64,000 nucleotides of DNA from Oligoflexus sp. (GTDB lineage: Bacteria > Bdellovibrionota_B > Oligoflexia > Oligoflexales > Oligoflexaceae). Position numbers and translations under genes: made by a program. The stretch covers positions 1 through 64,000 of the forward strand of contig JACMPP010000114.1 of NCBI GenBank assembly GCA_014377445.1, in the 5' to 3' direction. How positions within the stretch are numbered: position 1 is the stretch's first letter; the number at the start of each line of letters is the position of its first letter. Shown here piece after piece: positions 1 to 7,792 of this stretch. The notes under the pieces are model-generated. The model ran no database searches. It was not told the DNA's origin and worked only from the letters and a program-made list of their open reading frames with translations.

Positions 1-1671
1 CCCGATACGCTCTTCGGAGCGACCTTTCTCGTGTTAGCCCCTGAGCATCCTCTCGTGGCGACGATTACGACAGCCGAGCAATTCCCGGCGATTAAGAAAT
101 ATCAGGAAGATGCGCTTTATAAAGGCGATCGTGAACGTATCGCGAGCACCGAGAAAACTGGTGTTTTCACAGGCGCGTATGCGATCAATCCAACCAATGG
201 CCGGGAAATTCCAATCTGGATCGCCGACTACGTTTTGATCTCCTACGGTCACGGCGCGATCATGGCTGTTCCGGCTCATGATCAACGCGATCACGAGTTT
301 GCAACTCTTTTCAAACTCCCGATCGTTCGGGTTCTTGAAGGCGGCGAAGAAGCCGATATCACCAAAGCAGCCCACACGGGTGATGGCATGTTGGTGAATT
401 CGGAATTCTTGAACGGCCTGAACAAGGTGGCTGCCATTGAGAAGATGGCGAGCTGGCTCGAAGACAAAAAACTCGGCAAGAAAACCATTACCTACAAACT
501 CCGCGACTGGCTCTTCTCCCGCCAGCGTTACTGGGGTGAGCCGATTCCAATCGCGACCGATGTCCATGGCAACGAAATTGCTGTGAAAGAATCGGAATTG
601 CCCCTCCTTCTCCCTGATCTCGAAGATTTCCGTCCAGAGAAAGATGGTCAATCCCCTCTGGCCAAAGCTGGCGACTGGTTGAACTACAAACGTGACGGCA
701 AAGACTATCGTCGTGAGACCAATACCATGCCCCAGTGGGCAGGCTCATGCTGGTACTACCTGCGTTTCATCGATCCATCGAACAATCATGAAGCCTGGTC
801 CAAGGACAAAGAAAAATATTGGATGCCGGTCGACCTTTACGTCGGCGGTGTTGAGCATGCGGTTCTCCACCTTCTTTATGCTCGTTTCTGGCATAAAGTT
901 CTCTTCGACTGTGGCTTGGTTTCGACCAATGAGCCGTTCAAGAAGCTGGTGAACCAGGGCATGATTCTCGGCGAAAATGGCGAGAAAATGTCGAAGTCAC
1001 GCGGCAACGTGGTCAACCCTGATGAAGTGATCGAACAATGGGGTGCTGATGCATTCCGTATGTACGAGATGTTCATGGGTCCTCTTGAGGCTGTTAAACC
1101 TTGGAAATCGGACGGCATCGTCGGAACTCATCGTTTCGTAGCGCGCGTCTGGCGTTTACTCCTCAGCAACGAAGGCAAGGCGTCTCATACCGGTTCAAAA
1201 GTTTCGGAAGGCTTTGAAAGAATCCTGCATAAAGCTATCAAGAAGGTTTCAGAAGACACCGAACATATGCGTTTCAACACGGCGATTTCCACGATGATGG
1301 AATTGACCAACGCGGCTTACAAAGAGCCTGAATTGAGCCGTGGAGCTGCCGAAGCCATCATTCTTCTCATGGCGCCTTACGCCCCTCACATGGCCGAAGA
1401 ACTCTGGTCTCGCTACGGTCATCAGGATAGCCTTGCGTACGCGGCTTGGCCGATCTTTGATCTGGCTAAGACGATCGACGATACCGTGACGATTTCGATC
1501 CAGGTGAATGGCAAGCTGCGCGGAACTTTGGATTTGCCGAAGGACATGGCGAAGGATGCGGTTATCGCTGCAGCCAAGGCGCTTGAAACTGTGTCGAAGC
1601 ATTTTGAAGGCAAAGAGCCTGTGAAAGAGATTTACGTACCCGGTAAGATCGTAAACTTCGTGGTGAAGTAG
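1..1671 (+). CDS. leuS: Leucyl-tRNA synthetase, C-terminal part (5' end truncated by window)
   Basis: Reading frame is open from base 1 (PDTLFGATFLVLAPEHPL); contains DWLFSRQRYWGEPIP and the KMSKSRGN signature. Confidence 0.97.
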   Translation, partial: PDTLFGATFLVLAPEHPLVATITTAEQFPAIKKYQEDALYKGDRERIASTEKTGVFTGAYAINPTNGREIPIWIADYVLISYGHGAIMAVPAHDQRDHEFATLFKLPIVRVLEGGEEADITKAAHTGDGMLVNSEFLNGLNKVAAIEKMASWLEDKKLGKKTITYKLRDWLFSRQRYWGEPIPIATDVHGNEIAVKESELPLLLPDLEDFRPEKDGQSPLAKAGDWLNYKRDGKDYRRETNTMPQWAGSCWYYLRFIDPSNNHEAWSKDKEKYWMPVDLYVGGVEHAVLHLLYARFWHKVLFDCGLVSTNEPFKKLVNQGMILGENGEKMSKSRGNVVNPDEVIEQWGADAFRMYEMFMGPLEAVKPWKSDGIVGTHRFVARVWRLLLSNEGKASHTGSKVSEGFERILHKAIKKVSEDTEHMRFNTAISTMMELTNAAYKEPELSRGAAEAIILLMAPYAPHMAEELWSRYGHQDSLAYAAWPIFDLAKTIDDTVTISIQVNGKLRGTLDLPKDMAKDAVIAAAKALETVSKHFEGKEPVKEIYVPGKIVNFVVK

Positions 1672-1693
1672 CTCCTGCTTTTTAACGACACGT

Positions 1694-1731
1694 AAAAAAC
1701 AGCCACTGGATTTATCCAATGGCTGTTTTTA
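1694..1731 (+). terminator. Rho-independent terminator after leuS
   Basis: aaaaacagccactgg-atttat-ccaatggctgttttt hairpin with T-tract. Confidence 0.8.
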
Positions 1732-1900
1732 TTCGCTGGATCAGAACGGGATCTAAGTACCTACCTGTGCCAATCGTTGGGCATATTTTGCCTATAACGA
1801 CTTTGCATAATCAATTATGAAAAATAACCAGACCTTAGGGGCAAGCCCACTATTCGGCTCGCCTAGCTGCTATAATAGTGGAAACAGCACAGAGCCTAAT

Positions 1901-3922
1901 ATGCAGCGCAAACGCATCCTCCAAGCCTTAAGTCTCTTCCTCGGCGTAAGCTTTCTAAGCTGCACCTTTATTGTAGTCCCATTGCTTCAGGACAAAGCCA
2001 AGACCAAGATTGCAGAGTGGGTCAAGCATTCAGCGATCAACCTGACCTTCCAGGAAGTCAAACTTCTTTGGAATGGCATTCGCATTGTGAAACTGCATGT
2101 GGCACGAGGCGAAGATCGTTTGAAGTCGGATGTCGACGTGACCTTCGGATTGAGTGGGACCAGTCCGTTCCTAAAGCCGACACTGGTCACGTTCGTGAAG
2201 CCAAAAATTTTGATCTACCGAAATATTGGACAGGCCAAAACCGAACAAAAAGCGGCGTTTCCTGCTGAGATCTCCGACGCTCATCAATCTTTGACGGATC
2301 TTCTCGATCGATATTTCACGGCTGGCGTTTCGGTTGCGCTGAAACGGGCGAATATCCAGGTCTTTGATAGCAAGCGTGAACCCCTGATCTCGATTCCCTC
2401 ATTGGACGTTCAGTTAAACGCCAAAGACCGCACAGCCCAGATCGACAGCAAGAATTTCAGTTTCAAGGAAACGAAGCTGTTGTCCGAAGTCAGCGGTCAA
2501 ATCCTTTTGCAAAAACAACGCGAGTTCTACCCCTTTCTCTTGCAGGCCCGTGACCCAAATGGCGAGCCCTGGCAGCTCAAAGGTCAGATCAGTCATGACT
2601 TTGAAACGATCGACATTCGCCACAAACGCAAGGGTGTGCCGAGCGCCTGGCTCCCCAAGCTCACGGTGATCGGCAATCCGGACGAGGTCCGTTTTCTCGT
2701 TCGTCTTAAACTTGATGGTTTGATGAGTCGCGATCAGGTGAACTACGACATCAAGGTTGCCTCCAACAATCTCTATCTTCAGCACGAAAGCCTTGGCAAA
2801 ACACCTTTTGGTCCTTGGCCTTTCAGCGTTCGTTCCCGAGGCGTCTTGACTCCTGAAACGGCAAGCCTGAATGTTGGACAGGGTGAATTCTTTCTGATCA
2901 GCCGCAACAAGGGTGAGGCCGTACATCTGAGTTTCACCGGTTCGAAGAAAAATCTCCAGTCGCCTATGAAGGTCGATCCCTTTGAATTCAATTTCCACAT
3001 GCAAAACAGTAGCTGCCAGGCTGCTTTGGATGCCGTGCCGCAGAATCTGCTGCCGTCTCTCGAAGGGCTTGAGCTGGAGGGGAGTTTTGCCCTCGACGGC
3101 ACACTCAAACTCATTAGTCAGGATGATATCGTTTATTTCACGCCGAAGTTGAATCACATCGATTGCCGCATAACGACTTCGCCCGAGTATCTGCAAAGAC
3201 AATGGCTCTTCAGCGGCAAGGGTCCGGTTCCAGAATTTCTTGCTGACAATCCTTCGATTCGCGCCCTGAAATCAGGGCATCCCACGCCCAGAAATTTGAT
3301 TCCTGATGATTTTTTTAAGGCTTTGGTTGCGGCGGAAGACGCCAAATTCTGGCGCCACGACGGAATTCTCATTCCAAGCCTGGTGGCGGCCCTCCAGGCC
3401 AATCTTAAAGCCGGCCACGTCGTCTTCGGCGGCTCAACGATCACAATGCAGCTCGCGAAGAATCTTTTCCTCGATCGTGATCGCGTCATCAGCCGGAAGA
3501 TCCAGGAGATCGCCATCGCCTGGGTTCTTGAGCAGAACCTTAGCAAAGCGGAGATTCTCGAGCTCTATGCGAATGTTGTGGAGTTTGCGCCGGAGACTTA
3601 CGGCATTGGCAAGGCAGCGGCTCTCTATTTCAAAAAGCCCGTGAATGAAATGACGACTGCGGAATCCCTTTTCCTCGCCAGCATACTCCCAAGTCCGACG
3701 AAGAACTTCAGTGAGAGCTACTGCCATGCACGACTCAGCCCCCGCCTCTCGCATCGCATGCAGATGGTGGCGAGTGGCCTTAACAGCTTGAGTCAGGAAC
3801 GTGGATTTATGAAAGTCTACGAGACCGATCTCAAGGATTTCCAATTTTCGTCAGCCCTTAAAGGCTGCGAGACACTGGATCGCATCGGTGTGACGAAGCA
3901 GACTGGCAAAGCCCGTCTTTAG
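1901..3922 (+). CDS. Monofunctional GT51 peptidoglycan glycosyltransferase-like protein with a long N-terminal membrane-anchored domain
   Basis: C-terminal VAAEDAKFWRHDG...GGSTITMQLAKNLFL...EQNLSKAEILELYAN GT51 motifs; no transpeptidase domain follows. Start set at MQRKRILQALSLFLG (1901) rather than 1817 because a TATAAT box lies at 1871-1876. Confidence 0.85.
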   Translation: MQRKRILQALSLFLGVSFLSCTFIVVPLLQDKAKTKIAEWVKHSAINLTFQEVKLLWNGIRIVKLHVARGEDRLKSDVDVTFGLSGTSPFLKPTLVTFVKPKILIYRNIGQAKTEQKAAFPAEISDAHQSLTDLLDRYFTAGVSVALKRANIQVFDSKREPLISIPSLDVQLNAKDRTAQIDSKNFSFKETKLLSEVSGQILLQKQREFYPFLLQARDPNGEPWQLKGQISHDFETIDIRHKRKGVPSAWLPKLTVIGNPDEVRFLVRLKLDGLMSRDQVNYDIKVASNNLYLQHESLGKTPFGPWPFSVRSRGVLTPETASLNVGQGEFFLISRNKGEAVHLSFTGSKKNLQSPMKVDPFEFNFHMQNSSCQAALDAVPQNLLPSLEGLELEGSFALDGTLKLISQDDIVYFTPKLNHIDCRITTSPEYLQRQWLFSGKGPVPEFLADNPSIRALKSGHPTPRNLIPDDFFKALVAAEDAKFWRHDGILIPSLVAALQANLKAGHVVFGGSTITMQLAKNLFLDRDRVISRKIQEIAIAWVLEQNLSKAEILELYANVVEFAPETYGIGKAAALYFKKPVNEMTTAESLFLASILPSPTKNFSESYCHARLSPRLSHRMQMVASGLNSLSQERGFMKVYETDLKDFQFSSALKGCETLDRIGVTKQTGKARL

Positions 3923-4197
3923 AATTCATCCATTTCGGGAATGTGGCTGGATAATTTGGGACGTAGAGTGCCGATATCGCCCGTTTTCGGAGCATCCCAA
4001 GGGCGAAAATCCCTTTGCACGGAGACACAGTAGCCCAAAGCCCGCAGCACTTGATTCAGAGAATCGAGTTGCACGCTGGGCTTATTTTTTTCGAGCTGAT
4101 AAACGAAGTTGAGCCCAACTCCAGACTTGGTGGCAAGCTGTTGTTGAGTTAGACCTTGGCGTTTGCGTTCGCCGCGAACGAAATCTCCGACTTCCAT
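3919..4197 (-). CDS. XRE/HipB-like helix-turn-helix regulator
   Basis: VGDFVRGERKRQGLTQQQLATKSGVGLNFVYQLEKNKPSVQLDSLNQVLRALG: HipB-type HTH. Confidence 0.85.
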   Translation of the reverse strand: MEVGDFVRGERKRQGLTQQQLATKSGVGLNFVYQLEKNKPSVQLDSLNQVLRALGYCVSVQRDFRPWDAPKTGDIGTLRPKLSSHIPEMDEF

Positions 4198-4302
4198 AAG
4201 GACCTCTTAGTTGTCTATGGAATGGCAAACAACTGAACTGTTCCCATTTCAACGCTAAGAGATATTCTCGCAGATTTTCTTCGATTCGGGCAGTCTTGGC
4301 CG

Positions 4303-5217
4303 TCAATTAAGTGGAAAGCGATTCAGGCTCTGATGCTCGTCTTTCGGCACATACCGGCCTTTCTCATCTTTCACGATGTGACTCGCAGCGACGATCGCAT
4401 CGTGCGTATAAAATACGAGCCAACCCTCTGAAACTGCGTCGCGATAGAGTTCTTCTTTCTCATCAATCACTTTTTCCGGATAGCGGTCGTACCCCATCGT
4501 GATCGGGAGATGAACCCAGGCCTTGCCCGGGATCAAATCGCCTGCGTAAACCAGAGTTTGTTTTTGACCGCGCACGACGGTGTGGAGCTGTCCGGGTGTG
4601 TGGCCTTCCGAAATGCGGAAGCTCAAGAGTTCCTTGGGGAACTCCGCAAGATGGTCATCGTCAAGGATGCGGAGGCGTCCGCTCGCCTGCAGGAGCTCGC
4701 AAAGCCCTGGGATGAACGAGGCCTTATCCCGTGAGTGAGGGTGCACGGCACGCTCCCAGGCCTTACGTCCGACAACGTACTGAGCATGGGGAAAGAGCAG
4801 CTCGAGGGCGGCACCTTCCTGATAGGACTTGAGCAAACCACCGGCATGATCAAAGTGGAGATGGGAAAGGATCACGTAATCGATATCTGTATCGCTTAAA
4901 TGGAGGGCCTTAAGACTCTCAAGAAGGAGATGTTCCCGTTCGACCACTCCATAGCGGGATGCCAGCGCTGGCTCCATGTAAGAGCCGATTCCAGTCTCAC
5001 AAAGGATCTTCTTTTCACCGATCTCCACGAGCAAAGCTCGGCACGCCAAAGGTATGCGACCCAGCGGATCGGGGGTGATCCAGCGTTCCCAAAGAAGACG
5101 TGGTGCATTACCAAACATCGCACCGCCATCAAGGAGTTGGGTATTCCCTAGCAGGCTTGAAACCATGACTGGCTTAGTAGCGGGCATTTTCACGTCCTTG
5201 AAATGGTGCAATGGCAC
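4303..5217 (-). CDS. MBL-fold metallo-hydrolase
   Basis: SHLHFDHAGG (HxHxDH) motif, later SEGHTPGQ and YAGDL motifs. Confidence 0.9.
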   Translation of the reverse strand: MPLHHFKDVKMPATKPVMVSSLLGNTQLLDGGAMFGNAPRLLWERWITPDPLGRIPLACRALLVEIGEKKILCETGIGSYMEPALASRYGVVEREHLLLESLKALHLSDTDIDYVILSHLHFDHAGGLLKSYQEGAALELLFPHAQYVVGRKAWERAVHPHSRDKASFIPGLCELLQASGRLRILDDDHLAEFPKELLSFRISEGHTPGQLHTVVRGQKQTLVYAGDLIPGKAWVHLPITMGYDRYPEKVIDEKEELYRDAVSEGWLVFYTHDAIVAASHIVKDEKGRYVPKDEHQSLNRFPLN

Positions 5218-5719
5218 GGCTTACACGGCTTGTTCAATTTTTAGAAAGTGAATTGGCTTGTTGGTATATCTAGGTTTCAGGCCGCCCAACGGAACTGTTC
5301 AAAAATTAGACGACTCTATCGAGTGCTTGACCACGGCGGGCGCTGACGTCTCACATGCATGATTATTCACAGTCTCTGTGGATAATATTGAATGTTTACA
5401 AAGACCTTCTCAGCAGATACTAATAAAAGTTTTGTTTTGCGGAGACAGCGCCATAACGATAAAGCTAAGTCCCGAATTCAAATGATAATTCCTACTTTTT
5501 TTAGCGGAATCTAAAAAGAAACGCAAGACACTTGCTCAATATTTCCGTTAAGTTCAGAAAGCCCGACCAAACTGTCGGAAATCCACACAGTTTGTGGCCT
5601 CCAACACATCCCAACAGCCTGAATTTGTAGAAAATGCCGCAGCGGCATGGAAGTTGCTCTATGTCATCTGTGTTCGTTCCTCTTGCTGCTGTTGTTCCTT
5701 TTGCTGCTGTGGAGTTGTT

Positions 5720-6337
5720 ATGTTGGTTCGCATCGCATTTACCCTGTCTCTTCTATTAGGTCTGTCCACGACTGCCTTGGCGCAGAATCATGCTTATATC
5801 GATCAGTCACGCTCTTCCCTTCGCAAGAACATGTTCCTTACAACTTCAGTCGAAGGGGAATACGGCCGCTATCAAAAAATCGCGAAAGAAGGCGGCGGTA
5901 TCAATACGGAATCCTGGAGAGGCTACGGCATCCGCAATGGTCTCGGGGTTGAAGTCATGCGCTTCACTCAGTTCAGCCTTTCCCACACTCTTCTGAATAT
6001 GCGTAGCAATGATTCCGGCCTTGAGAACCTCACAGGTTCGCGCCTCTCAGCTGAAATTGCTTTTTCTTTCAGCGCTCCCTTGACCAACATTCAGTTTGGT
6101 TTGGGTGCGATTGCTTCCCAGCTTCAGTACCAGATGCTCGCGAAGAGTTCTTCCTTCGCCGGCACAGGTCACTACTATACGATGGGCACCAACTACTTCT
6201 TCAGCCCTTCCATCTCGATGCGAACAGACTTTAAACGAATTGTGACCGACAATAAGATGACTGGCGGTTCGTCGGACTATCGTCAACTCAAAGCCAACAC
6301 AGACAGCTTAAGCCTTGGTATCGCTGTTTGGCTCTGA
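5720..6337 (+). CDS. Exported outer-membrane beta-barrel-like protein
   Basis: Signal peptide MLVRIAFTLSLLLGLSTTALAQ; alternating amphipathic strands. Internal ATG 5720 preferred over 5594. Confidence 0.7.
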   Translation: MLVRIAFTLSLLLGLSTTALAQNHAYIDQSRSSLRKNMFLTTSVEGEYGRYQKIAKEGGGINTESWRGYGIRNGLGVEVMRFTQFSLSHTLLNMRSNDSGLENLTGSRLSAEIAFSFSAPLTNIQFGLGAIASQLQYQMLAKSSSFAGTGHYYTMGTNYFFSPSISMRTDFKRIVTDNKMTGGSSDYRQLKANTDSLSLGIAVWL

Positions 6338-6354
6338 GTTCTTATTTAGCTTAA

Positions 6355-6405
6355 AAGAAAGCCTCATAAATGGATTTCGATCCACGGTTTACGAAGCTTT
6401 TTTCT
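6355..6405 (+). terminator. Terminator with TTCG loop
   Basis: aagcctcataaatGGATttcgATCCacggtttacgaagctttttt: imperfect long stem, TTCG tetraloop, T-tract. Confidence 0.6.
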
Positions 6406-6541
6406 GACCTTTTTCGATCGCTTATTCGACCGCGCGCCTCAACTTCGTCAAACTTAGTTCATTGACGGTCTGGATTATACCTACACCGACAAGGTCCTAA
6501 ATGTTCTGAGGGATAAGAACGCCAAGGCTGCGAATACGGCT

Positions 6542-6871
6542 ATGCATAAGAATTGGAGTGCTTTCCAATTCCTGTGGCTGCAACGTGCTCTTCAAAGGTC
6601 CTTTTCGGGCCTAAGCAAAAGCGAAGATTCCCAAGACCTGATGCCAGCTGCTGCTGCGATTTGGTTGGGAGCGGTTCGTAGGGGTCCCACAACTTTTAAA
6701 TGGATCGATGGATCGGCAATGGATTTTTCGAACTGGCGTCAGGGCGAGCCGAACAACGCTGGCGGCGTCGAAGGTTGTGGGCTCACGGGTTTTCATGAAG
6801 CTACAAGCTGGGGTAATTTTGATTGCATCAGTCCTGTCCCCTTCATCTGCAAGAAGCCAATGAAATACTAA
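6542..6871 (+). pseudogene. C-type-lectin-like domain fragment
   Basis: IWLGAVRRGPTTFKWIDGSAMDFSNWRQGEPNNAGGVEGCG...WGNFDCISPVPFICKK matches the CTLD C-terminal pattern. No signal peptide; first canonical Cys missing; coding-like sequence continues upstream of the ATG to a TAG. Confidence 0.6.
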
Positions 6872-6898
6872 TTTATCACTGAATTGCTGAGTTAAAAA

Positions 6899-6948
6899 AT
6901 GAGAGCGGCTCCGACTGTGGTGATGACCACAGGGAACCGCTCTTTTTC
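6899..6948 (+). terminator. Terminator between convergent genes
   Basis: agagcggctcc...ctgtggtgatgaccacag...ggaaccgctcttttt nested hairpin with T-tract. Confidence 0.75.
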
Positions 6949-6965
6949 ATTTAACGAGATGGCTA

Positions 6966-7742
6966 TCAGTCGATTACATTAACAGTCGAACTCAATGTTT
7001 TGAACTTAAGCGACGGTTTCCCGCTTGTTGTTTCTAGTTCAACTTCAATGAGGGAGTCCTCCAAGATACCTTGAACGACGACGAGCGCTGTCAGGTGTTT
7101 CGAACCATCTTTTGCAACCTGAAAGCCTTTTGGGAATTCAGCAACCTTACCCATAGCCGATACATCAGTATCCTTTCTGAATTGGGTTTGGCTTCTGAGA
7201 AGTCCCTCGATGGATCCACTTGTCTCATCCAGAAAAACAACCTTTTTCGACTTCGATGCGACAGCCAAGTTCCAGCCGATCCACTTTTGGGCCGAGGCTT
7301 CAGTCATGGTCTTGATATTGAAGCTTGTAAATGGCTCGAAAGGTTTGCATTTTTCAAGCTTATCTTCGCACCAGAGCAAGCCGCTCAGAGATTTCTTTCC
7401 TGACTCTTCCTTCAATACAGCCGACAGGAGACCAAGCTTTCCTGCCGATGTTAGAAAAGACGCAGGCTCTGAGAAACTATGGCCGCCTTCGTAAGAACCG
7501 TAAACCAGGGTGAAGTTCTGAGCGAGAGACTGATCGTTATATTCGAAGAGGGAGAATACTGGTTCTTTCTTCGCGTCCAAAGCTGATTTCCCAGCTGATT
7601 TCTTGACGAAAGCCGCATAGAGATCGACTATGGCTTTTTCTTCAACGCTGAGCGTCTTGTCCTTGGGGCTAATCGGATCAACCTGACGCTCAGGTTGAGG
7701 TGCGAAGGTAAGGGCTACAGTCATGAGTCCAGTCGCTATCAT
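6966..7742 (-). CDS. Exported hypothetical protein; candidate immunity partner of the upstream RHS toxin
   Basis: Signal-like N-terminus MIATGLMTVALTFA; AAGAGG RBS; lies 50 nt downstream of and collinear with the RHS gene. Confidence 0.6.
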   Translation of the reverse strand: MIATGLMTVALTFAPQPERQVDPISPKDKTLSVEEKAIVDLYAAFVKKSAGKSALDAKKEPVFSLFEYNDQSLAQNFTLVYGSYEGGHSFSEPASFLTSAGKLGLLSAVLKEESGKKSLSGLLWCEDKLEKCKPFEPFTSFNIKTMTEASAQKWIGWNLAVASKSKKVVFLDETSGSIEGLLRSQTQFRKDTDVSAMGKVAEFPKGFQVAKDGSKHLTALVVVQGILEDSLIEVELETTSGKPSLKFKTLSSTVNVID

Positions 7743-7792
7743 GTATTACCTCTTTAAGAAGAGAGGGCGAGAAGCCCTCTCCTAAACATACT

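Noticed and set aside
1249-1719. 156-aa minus-strand ORF opposite leuS
   Set aside because: Mirror ORF inside a clear coding gene, no motif, poor start context.
2414-3202. 262-aa minus-strand ORF opposite the GT51 gene
   Set aside because: Antisense shadow of a well-supported gene; composition follows the sense codons.
4082-4306. 74-aa ORF overlapping the HipB-like gene as a possible partner
   Set aside because: Different frame on the same strand, Arg/Ser-rich shadow translation, no family resemblance.
5218-5593. CRISPR or tRNA in the intergenic region
   Set aside because: No spaced repeats and no cloverleaf-like pattern seen here or elsewhere in the window.
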